A DNA stretch of 64,000 nt from Nannochloropsis salina CCMP1776 (GCA_004565275.1 SDOX01000018.1:170541-234540); one strand, 5' to 3'. Positions 20,148-31,967 are shown, counted from the first letter of the stretch. Numbers and translations: made by a program. Notes: generated from the sequence alone by a model not told the origin.

Positions 20148-23100
20148 TCACGCGATGTACTCGAGCCAGTCCCTCTTTTCCTCCGCCCGTCGCAAGTATT
20201 CCGTGTCGATCAGCCCTTCCACGACCCGCCTGACGAAAGAGACATCGGGCGTGAAGTGCGCATGCTGGCACTGGCGGACGACCTCGACCACCAGTTCTCG
20301 ATAGGCCATGCACTTCTTCAGCTTCATGACTCGTACGAGGATGGCTTGGCATTTCAACGTCCTGTCCTTGATCACGTCTTCGCTGATGCCCCTTTCCTTG
20401 TCCTCCTCCATCTTCTTGGGCAGGATGGTGAGACGCTTGTGCTTGCTCCGGAAATCGGGTATCAGGCTCACGTAGACCGTGTCGGAGAACGAGGCAGAGG
20501 CGGAGGAGGAAGGAGAGGAGGAAGAGGAGGAGGAAGAGGAAGACGGGACCGCCCTTTGCTCGCTGCTTTCATCTCGGGGCACTAAGAACGCCGAGGATGC
20601 TCTCGTCGCCGCCCCTTCCCCCCCACCCTCCCTCCCTCCTTTCCGTGTCTCCATCCGCAAGAAGCCCGCCTTCCTGAGCTCCCCCAACACAATGTCCAAG
20701 TTACCTTTTGTCATGCCGGTGCGCTCCTGCAGGGCCGCCAGGGACAGGGACTTGCTCTCGTCGATCGAAAAGGCAAGGAGGGGGAGAAGCATGTGGGGGT
20801 TACTGCTCACTTCGAAGCGCCGGCTCCCGCCGCTGCTCGACGGGTAGGTGGCTTGCACCACCAAGAGGCCCTCCCGCAAGACCCAGTCCAGTTTCTTGCC
20901 TCGACCGATGTCCAAGCCCAGGTAGAAGGACGAGAAACACTCCATGTAGGAGACGAGGACGGACGGGGGGCGACAGGAAAATTGCGCGAAGGCGGCCGGG
21001 ACCGGCCAACCTCCCTGTGCCATGACGGTGACGGAAAAGTCCACGCAGGACTCTCGTCGGAGGGTGAGGGCGGGGGGGTAGGAGTGGAGGAAGGAGTGGA
21101 CGAGCTCTTTGCTGGTGGCGGTCTCGTTGAGCATGCGTTGGCTGTGCTGGGCATAGTGGACCCCGTGCTCGACGCGGAGACGGGCGATGGCCGATTTTTC
21201 TGCGCCTTCTTCGTATCTGAGGAGGAAGGAGGGAAGAAAGGAAGAGGATAGGTGAGTGGGAGAGTCTTTTGGGGGGGAATGAAAGAAGGAGAACAGTCGA
21301 GGGCCTCGGAGAGAGGTGATTGGGTGGGAGGCTGCCTAGGTGGGAGGCAGGGACGGGCTCCGGGAGGGCCAGACAAGGCGACAGGGTCGGGTGAGCGGGC
21401 GACAGTGGCTTCCCTACCTGTTGGCCAGGAGGCGTCGCATGAGTTCTGTCCGGTAACAGCCCTCGAAGAAGTCCTTGTCCCGCAAGTAGAGGACCAGGCC
21501 CAAAATCTCCTTCACCTTCGCCTCCTCGCGCGTGCCCCCCACCCTCAACAGGCGGTCGCAGGCGCTTGTAATCAGCCGAGGTTTCTCCTCCTGGCCTCGG
21601 AGGGAGAGGTTGCTTCTCAAAGGCCGCGAGCCCTGCGTCCGGGCCTGGCGGGGCAGGTGACGGGACGCAGACGAGGCGGTGGTTTTCGAGGTCTGGTCGT
21701 TGAGGATGGCGACGAAGGCGGCGTGGAGGCGGCTCTTGAAGACCCGGTGGGCCCCAAGCACGGACGTGGTGAGTTCCACGTACTCGGCATGCATCTCCAG
21801 AAGGGCCTCGATGTACAGCGGGTCGTGCGCTTCCAGGCGTCGGTCTTTGGCCAGCCGGGCGTTCCGATCTTCTTGCAAGGCTTCCCCGAGGGAGATGACG
21901 TGCGCCTCTAGGATGACCCCCATCCGATCCAGGAGAGGGTGTTCGCTGCTGCTGCTGTGGGTGGGGACGAGGGAGGGCGGGGAGGCAGAGGCGGAAGGAT
22001 CGGCGGGGGTGAGAGGGCCGGGGGTGAGCGAGAGGGTGGAGAGGGAGGCCAGCTCAGGGGAGGCGGGCGAGAAGGAGGGGTGGGGTGGAGGTGCGTGAGG
22101 CGTTGAGGAGGTCCTTGACCTATAGGAGACGGAGGGAGGGGTGGAGGGGGGGGTGTCGTGCCCCTGGCTCGGGCCCCCAAGGGCCGCAGCTGCGGCGGCA
22201 GCGGCCTGAGCAGACATTTCCTTGACGGCCACCGCGGCGGCGGCACTGGCTGCGGCTTGAGCAGCCGCCACCGTCAGCATCTCTCTGCGGAAAAGGCGGT
22301 ACATCAAGCCCAGCTCCTCGTAGCGTCTCTGCCGCAAGAGCCAGGCGCAGCCCCCGACCTCCCGCGTGACCACACTCTCCCCGTGCGCTTGCACCAACTC
22401 CTGGACGGCCACCACCAGGGACTCCTCCCCCAGAGCCCGACTTAGATCGAATTCCCGTAGCAAGCCCTCTTCGTGCAGCAGGGCTGTCTCCACGCGCCGC
22501 ATGTACCACCCCACCCGGCCGGCGTCTTCCCTCCCTCCTTCCTCCGGGCCCCCCAGTCCCCCCATCCAGAGGGCGGCCCTCCCGGCGAAATACTTGCGGG
22601 CCGAGGCCAACAGCCGGTCTTTCAGCTCCATCGTCACGCCCGTCTCGACCAAGAGCTCCACACAAGCTCGACAGGCCTCCTTCTCATCCGCGTCCACGGT
22701 CGGGCCTGTCCTCCCCCCCGCTCCCCCACCATTCTCCCCCTCTCCCTGGCTGCGCCAGCGCGTGACCACATTGTCGATGGCGAGGACCAGGGGGAGCAAT
22801 CTTCCTTGCCCAGAGCGTGAAAAGACGACCTTGGAAAATTGCCTGAGACCTCGTTCTGAAGAGGAGGAGTGCGAGGAAGCCGGACAGCTAAATAAGAATG
22901 AGGGAACCGGCACACGAGGAACCCGCGCCCCCAGCCCTTCCTCTTTCGTCTCCCGTCTTCCACTCTCCTGGCCTTGATCATAACGTACCTTTTAGTCCCA
23001 CTTTCCCGGGTTGTCTCCCCAGGTAACTGCGCTCGACGAAGATGAGGAGCTTATGCAGCCAGTTGTTCAAGACGACGTATCGACCCCATTGCTCCCCCAC

Positions 23101-23686
23101 CGCGCGCAACAAGTAGCCATCGTGCGCAGCCGCTAGAGACGGCAGAGTCACGCGTTCCAGGTAGCTCGTGAGGGTCTCCAGATGTTTGGTCAGGATGAGC
23201 GGGTGCCGGTCCAGATCGTCTCGGTTCGGGTCGTTCACGACGTGGTACACGCTCCTGCAGAAGAGAGGGGGGCCAAAACGGGGGGTTGTGGTGTGAACAT
23301 AGTGTTGTGCGGGATACTGATTGACACATGAACACGTCTTGAGTCCCTGTCGGTTTTTCTAATGACCCCTTCTATTGCTTGACTTACGAGTACACTTCGT
23401 AATACTTCTTTCGAACCACCTCCGTGGCCCGGGGGTCAAAGTTCGCCAATGCCGCTTCTAAGGGATCCAAGACCTCGATCCGCACGCGTTCCCAAAGTGC
23501 ATCTACTTGCTCTTTATCTTGAATTTGAAATCGAATGGCTAATGTGGAGTTACTGCCACCTGCGCATCGAGGGCCTACGGGACTAGCTTCAAGAGGGCCT
23601 GCGACGCCCGCCCGCTCTGAAAAAGAGAGGGAGGGAGGGGACGAAACACCTCCACCGCTGCTACTACGCGTGATACGGCTGCTCAT
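20148..23686 (-). CDS. Cullin, scaffold of a CRL ubiquitin ligase
   Basis: Four exons (23686-23388, 23254-22989, 22855-21418, 21216-20148) with consistent phases give 1023 aa, well above the usual 750-800. The N-terminal cullin repeats are visible (ALWERVRIEVLDPLEAAL, YHVVNDPNRDDLDRHPLILT). The cullin homology domain includes KSAIARLRVEHGVHYAQHSQ and the winged-helix end. The neddylation region reads IKDRTLKCQAILVRVMKLKK with the acceptor Lys in VRVMK, and the protein ends EYLRRAEEKRDWLEYIA, the standard cullin C-terminus. The extra length comes from an Ala/Pro/Ser-rich insert of about 120 residues in the middle and a poly-Ser insert near the C-terminal winged helix. CUL1, CUL3 or CUL4 identity was not settled by eye. 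Confidence 0.9.
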
Positions 23687-24397
23687 AGCCCCCTTCCTTA
23701 CACACTTGGATTTGCTCTGGCGGTGGTTGGAAGTCGGACGCCAGCTCTCGGTGGAAGTGGTAGTTTAGGCTCTATCCAAAGGAGGGTGAAGGTGGACGAT
23801 GCCCCTTTGTCCTCCGACAATCGAAATGCCTGCACAATATGATTGTGTGTAATTTGAATATAACGAAAATCAGTTTTTACTCACAATTCATCCAAAGGAA
23901 TGGCCAAAAGATACATATGTACACCTGTAGATGGTGTGCGGTACGATGGGCATGGCGACACGTCGTTTCAACCAGGTCGACGTCCCTGCCTGACAACGTC
24001 TTTGAAAAACACAACACGGACAAACACGCCACGTCGACGTCGTTTCTGTCCTACATTTCATCTGTCATAAGCATGTAGCCCGAGTGGATTGCTTCAGTCA
24101 ACACGACGGCCCCTTTGCGTGCGGGTTTTAATGTGGCCAGGACTAGGGAGACAGGAAGGGCTTCAAGGCCGAGGGGAAGGCTTCTCGTCGCTCCGCTTGG
24201 CGAGCTTCATTGCCCCTGAAACACGTCTCAGCGCACACAAGACAGCTGTTAACTGGGATCCGAAGAATACATTCTACGCATGTAGCTCTCAATTCACACC
24301 TTTGAATCATTATGTGCTTGTAGTCGAGCATTCCAGAACCCTGAGGGAAAAGTATCTTTCCTTATTCTAATTATGATCCTGCTCTCTCAAGGAAACC
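23687..24397. promoter_or_regulatory. Divergent intergenic region, cullin / LYRM7
   Basis: A 711-bp head-to-head spacer. No clear core promoter motif is visible and no coding sequence is supported. Confidence 0.4.
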
Positions 24398-25013
24398 ATG
24401 TCTTCCAGCGCTGCTGCTGCTGCTGCTAAGGCTAGCACAGGGTTGAAAAATAGTGTACTGGGTGGATATCGTCGATTGCTACGACTGCGCTTGAGAGTCT
24501 TTCAGGGAGACCAATACGCGATGGACCAAGCACGGCTACAGCTTCGCACCGAGTTCAATAAGCACCGGGTATGTCCATGGGGAGGCAATAAAGTCAGCAA
24601 GGAGACAATCAATGATGGCGTTTGATAGGCTTACATTTGTACGGAAGCGTGAAAAAGTGTCCTTCGACAGTTTCCCCAAAAAATTTAACACGGTTCTTTA
24701 TCCCGCAATCTCGACCTCTGATCGCCTCCTCCCACTCCAGCACGTCCAGGACCACCGCGAGCTTGAGGGGCTGGTGGCGGGCATCCGGGAAGTGGAAGAG
24801 ATGTTCAGCGAGAACATTGTCCAAGGACGTTTGAACGAGGCGGGAAACTACGAAGTGCGGTTGCGCCCCGAGGTGCATTTGAAAGGCAAAGAGCACGAAA
24901 TGGTCACGCACGTGGACGACAGGCTTGTGGGCGACACCGTGGTGGTGGAGAGGAGCAGGGCGCCCAAGGACGGATCGGCACCCGGGGGATCCTGTCAAAG
25001 TGGAAAGGGGTAG
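24398..25013 (+). CDS. LYR-motif complex III assembly factor (LYRM7/MZM1)
   Basis: Two exons (24398-24568 and 24741-25013, phase 0) give a 147-aa protein. The LYR core reads VLGGYRRLLRLRLRVF, followed by ARLQLRTEFNKHR. Exon 2 continues with VEEMFSENIVQGRLNEAGNY, matching the Mzm1/LYRM7 block 'A..FLRENVVQG....G.Y'. This factor binds and stabilises the Rieske iron-sulfur protein in the mitochondrial matrix before its insertion into complex III; the same role is inferred here. The start is followed by a poly-Ala stretch from six consecutive GCT codons. The C-terminal tail of about 45 residues is not conserved. Confidence 0.85.
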
Positions 25014-25323
25014 GGTTCGCGAGCAGGACACCGGTAAAAAGGGAACCGGAAAAGAAAGCAAGCTCTCGTGGCATTTCCTGTAGTCGCCCGTCCTAGACTA
25101 GGTCATTGCTTTACAAAAGGCCCTACCCTTCCACGCTTTTGCTCGCGTCCCCCATCCTGGCTCCCTGTCCGTCGGACTCATCGCCAATAGCGAAGGTCCC
25201 TCGTCTAGCCCTTCCCCTATCGCATGGCTTTCCCCGCCGCGGACACCGCCTTTCTCGTATTTTCCCCCGTTCCTTCCCATCCCTCCTGCCCTCCCGCCCT
25301 CCCTCAGCCGCTTGTCGCAAGCC
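25014..25323. other. Convergent 3' region
   Basis: A short stretch between the stops of LYRM7 (+) and the coiled-coil gene (-). Nothing of note. Confidence 0.4.
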
Positions 25324-26510
25324 TTATTTGTGGGGAGCGCCCAGGCCCCCTTTCTTGAGCGTGGGAGTGACAGGCTGGCGCCCCGGTCGAGCGGCGGAGG
25401 CTCGTCCTGACCCTGAGGAGGCAGGGAGGGAGGACGCGGAGGAAGACGAGGGGCGGGAGGTTGTCGCTTTCTTTTTCTTCGCTGGGGCCGTCTCCATCTT
25501 CACTGCTCCCAAGCCAGGTTTCGTTGTTGCTTTACTGACAGAAGCCTTGGGCTTTCCAACGTTCTTTAATTTCCTGGCCCCCGAAGGGCTGCTCTTGCTC
25601 TTGCTGCTGCTGTGGCTGCTGCTGGTGTTGGGAGAGGGCACGCTTGAATCCGCCACCGTGGACGATACCCACGCCGGGGTTGGGGAAGCGCTTCCAGATT
25701 CCTCTACCTTCTTTGTATTGGATGTTTTTATCCGCCCTTCTGTCACCGGGCTTTTAGGAGGCGTCAGGACGGGTGGGGAGGTCGCACTTGGCGCCGGGGT
25801 CTCGCTTACTGTCGCCGCAGGTCTGTCGGTCAGCACCTGGTCCCTGCTCTCGATGGGTGCCTTCACCTTTTCCTCCTTCCCCTCTGCCAATTGGCCCACC
25901 TCCGCCTTGAGTGCGTGGTTGCTGGCCTCTAATTTGAGAATGACTTGCTGCAGCTTCTCCTCCCTGGCCAGAGTCACCTCCACCATCTCTCTTTCTGCGC
26001 CTAAGCGTTTCTTGAACTGCCTCCGTTCCTTCTCGAAAGCTTCCTGCAAGGCTCGCAATCCTTCATCTTCCTTCTCCCTTCCTTCCTCTTCGTTCGCACC
26101 CGCCGCACGTGCGGCCGCCAAGGCGCTTTCCAACCTCCCTACCACTTCTTTCCCCTTCCGTCTTTCTTCCTCCACAGCCTCCCTCACCGCCTGCCCTATC
26201 GCCGTCTCCGCCTCCGTCCTCCACCTCTTTCTTTCCTTCTCCAGCTCCTCTTCTATCCGGCCCTCCTTCTCCTGCGCCCGCGCCAAGACCTGCACTGCTG
26301 CTTCTCGCACCCTCTCGTTCTCGGCCGCTTGCTCCTTTCCGGCCTCCCGAAAGCGCGCGAAGTCCTCCGCACGCTTGGCTCGCAGACGCCGCAGTTCGTC
26401 TAAATGTGCCGTATGCAAGGTTCGGAGACGACTCAGCTCGGACTCAAGGGCCCGTACTGTGGCCTGTAAGTGGCGCGTGTCCCCACCCGGGCGAAGCCAT
26501 TGAAGGGGAT
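25324..26510 (-). CDS. Coiled-coil protein with basic Ser/Lys/Pro tail (3' exon; 5' end unresolved)
   Basis: The exon begins at a strong acceptor (cctcccag) at 26511-26512 and reads DPLQWLRPGG, then a long heptad-type helix (ATVRALESELSRLR and onward for about 200 residues, rich in Glu, Arg, Lys, Ala). The last 165 residues are Ser/Pro/Lys/Thr-rich, with strongly basic patches (APAKKKKATTSR) and an end reading TLKKGGLGAPHK. That layout, a coiled coil plus a basic disordered tail, suits a cytoskeletal or chromatin-associated protein, but I do not recognise a family. The exon enters in phase 1, so at least one upstream exon exists; a candidate ATG at 27287 begins MADRRDTPSVVKEG but I could not connect it. 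Confidence 0.65.
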
Positions 26511-28289
26511 CTGGGAGGGGAGGGGGAAAGAAAAAGTGGACAACTGAGAATAAGGATGGATTAGCTATGGGCGCAAGCTAGTGGTACGATTCTCCTGCCT
26601 TGGCGCCCTCAAGCAAATGAATGGTCCTTCCTCACGACAAAAAGGATTGCGAAAAGACCCACAGGAGGTTCCTAACCACGGGAATGGAAGGCTGAAATGC
26701 ATGCCAAGAGAATCCGACATGGGAGCTAACCGTCAGAAGATCAATAGTGCTCAACTCACTAGTAAGAGGCAGGTTCCACAGCTTGGCTCCATGGGTAGGA
26801 GCTACGAGATTGATGAGGGGGAAGAGGAGGAGGAGGAGGAAGGGTCTCGTGCCTATTACGGGCACATGACATCTTAGGTGCGCCTTTCTGCGTCCCTGCC
26901 GACACTTGCTCGCAATTGAGCTCAAATTACAGGAATCATTATTGCTACAAAAACTTCTGTTGCTCTCTCTGCAACAATTTAATCCTGTCATTCCAAAAAG
27001 ACGTCCAAAAGCCTTGCTTCCACGGGAGCCTTACCACCGGTGATATACGTATCGAAATGAGAGGGGGAAAAACTGCTTGGCAGCTGCCCGAAACACGCGA
27101 TCTCCACTCAAAGTTCAAGCTCCTCCTGTGGTCGCAAATGTCACGGTGAACGAGAATTATGTAAGTGCGTTGTATGACATCAAGGCGGGTTCCTTGGTGA
27201 TGAAGGCGGTCGGGAGCCTCAGGCAGCGAGCCTCCCTCTTCGATGCCCTCTTTGACGACCGAGGGGGTATCCCTCCGATCTGCCATGGTACGCGGTAAGC
27301 AGGCGCGCGAAAGGCACAAATGGTTCGCGCATATGAATTTTACTCGACAGGATACATTGATTCTCGCAAAGCTCGTGTGGATGGGTGACAAAAATAAGTG
27401 GAGGCAGCGGATTTCTCGAGTCGCCCTCTCGGAATGACTCTTCTCTCAGCGTCATTTTTCTTCCATTTTCTTGCTTAAAAGCCGGTTTAAACGCACATTT
27501 TAACCTAGAAATGCTCTTGAAGGACATGGATTTTCATAATCATGAAGTTCGCCTCACACTTCCGATGCTTTGGAAAGCTACGTGCCTGCGCCGGGCATCA
27601 AACTGAACATGTGAGGGGAAGCCACTGCACACTCTCAACGCCATAAGCGTTACCCTCTACTTTCACCCATTGACGTATATGAATTTCGGGAAAGAAAACT
27701 TTCGCGCGGCTCTGTCGCCCATTGTATTTCAAACTTCTCTACAGTGACGCAGCGGCTCCGACCCTCATACCCCTTCTCTCGGCATGGTGTGCTCGTTATT
27801 CGCTGAGCATGCGATATACCCGTGGTGACATTCCAAATGACGACCTCTGTTATGTCCGATGCTCCGTCACATCGGTGTGAGGACCACATAAATAGCTTGT
27901 GGTAGCTAGTGCACGAGCTTACCTGCCTGCTTTCTTCTGCTTGTCTTTTTCCTTAAACATAAATTAGGCTCCAATGACACTGTCACTTCCATGCGCCTTG
28001 CTTGACTTCAAGATGCCTTCTTACCTGCAGAGTTATCATTTGCCTATCATTTTCAGTTATTGCAATCTCCCTTACATGGTGGAGTTTGTCAACTAGGAAG
28101 CGGCGCGGTGGCGCCGGTGTTCTTCCCTTTTCTTCCACGCTGTACACCCTCGCTCAGGCCTGCCAATGTTTCCACTCCTCAGGATGCTGCCCTCCCTCTT
28201 TCCCTGGTCCATACCCGGCGTAGCAGGGATTGCCCCCGCCTCAACGTCCCTCGACCCTTCCCCTTCCCCTTTCCCTTCCCGCTGCACCC
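26511..28289. other. Region holding the unresolved 5' part of the coiled-coil gene
   Basis: This is 1.8 kb with no complete gene. It should contain the promoter and one or more small 5' exons of the minus-strand coiled-coil gene, plus the 3' flank of the plastid protein gene. Candidate minus-strand exons start at ATG 27287 and near 26794, but neither has a donor of the right phase that I trust. A Glu-type GAGGAGGAG run lies near 26819-26843. Confidence 0.35.
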
Positions 28290-29003
28290 TTACTTCTTGC
28301 CCCTTAACGTCTCAAAGAGAAACTTGGGAGGGTACTGGGGTCGCAGCACGTTCAGGCCAACCTGACCGTTGTAGGCGAAGAGCACGGCGACCTCCGAATC
28401 GGGCTCGTAGGAGGTGACGCGCTCACTCAGCTGTGCCTTCACCCCGTCGTCCATGCGCGGGTCGGCCAAAAGTTCCTCGAGCGTGGTGAAGGACAGGGAG
28501 GAGCAAGTATGTAGGCCTCCCCCCTGGCCCTCCGCCCCCCCCTCGCCTTCTGCTTCGTCATCACAGTAGACAGCAACGGCTCCCTTGCTGCCCGAACGCA
28601 CGTACCCCTCGTAGCCACACACGCACAATTCCTGGCCCTGCGTGACGATTAGCTCGTTAAAATGCTTGGCCCACTCCATCTGATTGGCCTCCGTTTCCTC
28701 CTGCAGTTTGCGACGCTGTTCCCCGTAGAACGACATGAGGGGCGGAGGGAAAATGCTGCTCCGAGTCCGGGTCCCCCCGTCCGTCATGGGCGCCGATGAG
28801 AGCTGGGAGGGCGGCAAAAGATGGGAAACAAGGCGGTTTTGTGGCGTCCCAGTGGCTTTTTGCAGGGAAGGTACCGCGGGAGAAACTAGGAGGAAGGCAG
28901 TGACGGGAGCGGGGGAAAAGTCAGATGCGAGGAAGCAGCAAAAGATCACCAGGGCAGCTGCGACCCTAGGGCCGCTGGGACCGGGGCAATTTTGCGTGAT
29001 CAT
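28290..29003 (-). CDS. Plastid-targeted protein of unknown function
   Basis: A single exon of 237 aa. The N-terminus is a signal peptide (VAAALVIFCCFLASDFSPA) followed by PVTAFLLVSP. A cleavage between Ala and Phe fits the ASAFAP rule for stramenopile plastid import, with a Ser/Pro/Arg-rich transit peptide behind it. The mature part has a helix (EQRRKLQEETEANQMEWAKH), then a beta-rich segment with VTQGQELCVCGYEGYVRSGS and a C-terminal block reading PDSEVAVLFAYNGQVGLN. I do not recognise the family; the well-folded composition suggests a conserved algal plastid protein. ATG 29003 is preferred because upstream in-frame codons lack signal-peptide character and would bury the signal. Confidence 0.75.
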   Translation of the reverse strand: MITQNCPGPSGPRVAAALVIFCCFLASDFSPAPVTAFLLVSPAVPSLQKATGTPQNRLVSHLLPPSQLSSAPMTDGGTRTRSSIFPPPLMSFYGEQRRKLQEETEANQMEWAKHFNELIVTQGQELCVCGYEGYVRSGSKGAVAVYCDDEAEGEGGAEGQGGGLHTCSSLSFTTLEELLADPRMDDGVKAQLSERVTSYEPDSEVAVLFAYNGQVGLNVLRPQYPPKFLFETLRGKK

Positions 29004-29696
29004 TCGCTCTGATTGTCGTATTTGTGCGTGACTGTCCGCGATAGAGATGTTGGGGAAAATGCAGGAGGAACCAATGTATAGGTCGGGGTCGAGGATGCGG
29101 CTTGAGGTTCTCCCCTTCCTCGGAGAGACAGGTTGCAGTGTCACGCAAAAGTCGCAAACAACGAGGATTCTCCCGGCACGACACCACTCTTGCCCTTCAA
29201 GCACCTGTAAAGAATGGATTGTCAGTGCTTTGCGAATGGTCACGTAGTGGCGTGACTTGTCATGGCAGGTTTAAAGCAGGTGTTGGCATATTTTTCGGCC
29301 GGGAGGATCTTGTCTCTGAGCCGGCGAGGGCCCGGAGAGTCCTCGGATGTAAACTTTGTTCGAGCGATATCATGGTGAATTGAGCCAGTTAGCCGTTTTA
29401 AAGGCTCGCACAGTCGTGGATATGTGTTGACGGGTCAGGGATTTCTTTCGATACGTCAACAAGTCGACTTGTATGATACCATCCACTCGTAGAGCGTGAT
29501 ATTTCTCCTTTTTCATATTCCGCCGTGTCCAACACTATGTAGTACCCACCCGTGTCCGTTTCGTTTATGACCGATGCTTTTCATGCAATATAAATTTATA
29601 TACTCGGATACAGGAGAGACGATAATAAAATTTGTGATGCAGACAAGGCAAAGAATGTAGAAGGCCGCCGCCTGCAGTCTCTTGGTGCTGTTGTGT
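29004..29696. promoter_or_regulatory. Divergent intergenic region
   Basis: A 693-bp head-to-head spacer between the plastid protein gene and the glycosyltransferase-like gene. It becomes AT-richer towards 29500-29640. No coding sequence is supported. Confidence 0.4.
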
Positions 29697-30763
29697 ATGT
29701 ATGCATTGGTCCTGGACGGGCCTATTTCTACTTGGGGTGAAACGATACAGCACACCCAGCTCCCAGCAACACCATGCCTTGCCCCACACTTACTTGAAGA
29801 TATCCTTGTAGTTATACCATATCATTGGAACGTGAGTAAACTCGTGTATCTCACTTCCATGCTCGACCTTAGTCAGACATACGAGACTAAAGTAGACGTC
29901 CTTATCGTTACAAACAATGAGAAGGCTCTATATGAGTTTCTAGCCGCAAAGGGATACATTGGAGGAAACCATCCCACCATTCAAGTATGGCAAGCTCCCA
30001 GGTCCAACGACGAGAATAATCACTCATCACTTTGGGTCCACAGGCAGGCGATTGAAAAGGCTGTGGAAAGGCATCCCAATTATACGTCGATATTCTACAT
30101 GGAAGACGATACGCGCTTGTCCTGGCCGACTGTAGTTTCCTGGGCATTGGATACAGAAATCCTTGAGCCGTTAAACTTCACGCGCTGTAACTATCGAACA
30201 GAGGTGGATGTGGAGACGGGGGACTTCAACATTCTGGATTATAAGTAACCTCTAGACATCACTAGCGAAAATCTGCTGGATGCAACTCGAAATGCCGATT
30301 TATTACGCGTACAAGAATGGCTGCAAAGACAACTTGCGCTAGGTTGTGGGAAGCATCACGACAAGACACGATGGTCTGTCGGCGTCCATGATCGATTCGC
30401 CTCACCGACATATCCATATCAAGGCTGTGGATAGCCACACGCGCCCAGCTTGCCCGCTTTATGGCACACCCTTACTGGATACAAGAAATGGCATTGAAAG
30501 CCATTTTGGCCGATGACATGTATATGGGGAACCCCGAGCGCACTACGGTGATGAATTTGATGGTCAACGTGCCTGAAGGCTTTCGTTCTAACTGTATGGT
30601 CCCCCTTGTCCTCAGCGATCAAGGTGATGGGGTGATGAAGCCCACTCTGCCGTCGGTCGCCCGTGTTGAGCACATGCGAAACGGGAATTCCCCCGATCCG
30701 AATAGCCGACACGGGAAAATCAATGTGCAGCTAGCGGTCACTGGAGGTGTCCTGAGGAGATGA
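29697..30763 (+). pseudogene. Glycosyltransferase-like gene interrupted by a stop and a frameshift
   Basis: The + strand encodes one continuous protein in two frames. Frame 1 starts at ATG 29697 (hydrophobic start MYALVLDGPIS), runs through EDILVVIPYHWNVSKLVYLT and the acidic metal-site-like motif SIFYMEDDTRLSWP, and meets TAA at 30246. The same frame then continues for 61 codons of good protein (ITSENLLDATRNADLLRVQE to FASPTYPYQG). A one-base loss near 30428-30430 moves the reading to another frame, which gives WIATRAQLARFMAHPYW and runs to a stop at 30763. The YQG-x-WI and EDD elements resemble a GT-A-like glycosyltransferase family that I recall from algae and bacteria, but cannot name. 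Either this is a recent pseudogene or the assembly has two errors; an intron from the GTAACC at 30245 would not fix the second break. Confidence 0.65.
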
Positions 30764-31967
30764 AAGCGACGGGGGAGGCAGAGGAAAAAGATTTTATGAG
30801 GGAAAGAGCGAGACGGTGAAAATGAAGTTCGTATTGGAAAGATTTTTAAACATTTGTTATCTAAAGAATAATCCGAAGCATTCGCAGGACGCATGGTTTG
30901 GAACATGCTCGCTACACAATTTTAATATGCGAACCTTTTCCAAGCTGTCAATGGGTCTGGACCTGCGCACGAAGAAATCCAAGCCTCTTACACGCCCAGC
31001 GATGTCTCAAAGACAGTGTGACAGGTCAATCAACAGCAAATGGACCGCACAATTACGGTGCTCAAGGAGGCGAATCAGTATGGTTACGCGGGGCGCGACG
31101 AGAAGCGGGGCCGTGACGGCAATGTCAAGAGGAATGAAGACTTCATCTCCGCGCAGGACAACCATAACAATGACCCGCCGGGTGGGGCACCGCTGGCTGG
31201 GCGTGACATGGAGTCCGCGCTTGACTTCGAGGGCGTGGAGCTGAAGAACGGGGAGGGTTGGAGGGAAGGGGGAAAAAGTGATTAAGTGGAAGTACTGGGC
31301 AGTGCACACAATGGAGACAAGACGTATACACGCAGCATTAAAATTAAAACACACTTGAATCGAATTGCAAGCTGTAAACATAATTTTACCCCTTCAAAAA
31401 GAAAAACAAAGGCGCTCAATGCTCGCCTGAGCTCTCGGTCCCTCTAAGTTGGACCCCGGCCCAGCCTCCCAGTCCTTGCTCTTTTGGCCTTCCGAAATGC
31501 GTAGGGAGCCTTCTATGCCCTCACACGCTCTACAAAATTTTTGATTGAATGCAGATTTTGAAAAATTAAATCGGATCTCGATGCCCTGAACCGGAATTTA
31601 GGTCTGGACTCGGTTTTTGCGAGCACGAACACTCTCCGAGGATACCATCACAAGTTGTTCCCCCCCCTCTGTCCGAACACAACCAGAATTCCTCCTATCT
31701 GTCCTTATGCATACCCCTATTATTTACTCATTTTACAAAATCCCTATAGATACATTTTGTCGTCCTTCAAAGCTCACGCGCTTGTCATTTGGCCACTGCG
31801 TTCATGCATCCTTGCTCAAGTCCCTCTTCCGTCCTTGCCCCGGCCCTCCAGCCCTTGCCGCAGTAACCTGTCTGGCACCGCCATCAACAAATAAAGCGTG
31901 AGGGTACATGCGCTCATCTGTGTTGAGCGTTTTGCAATAGGACCAAACAATCTCATCCAGTTCCATC
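30764..31967. other. Intergenic region with a possible decayed coding fragment
   Basis: At 30924-31285 (+) one frame reads like a protein (NLFQAVNGSGPAHEEIQ, then YTPSDVSKTV, a TGA at 31019, then VNQQQMDRTITVLKEANQY and onward to a stop at 31285). There is no ATG before the TGA. Downstream the sequence is AT-richer and has C-rich and T-rich tracts, with no gene before 31968. Confidence 0.35.

Noticed and set aside
25106-26503. 465-codon plus-strand open frame opposite the coiled-coil gene
   Set aside because: It is the antisense shadow of a Glu/Arg/Ser-rich gene; its translation is a Ser/Phe/Pro run without domains, while the minus strand has heptads and proper splice sites.
31019-31021. Selenocysteine codon
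   Set aside because: No start codon upstream in the frame, no recognisable redox motif near the TGA, and the preceding gene is also damaged; decay is simpler.
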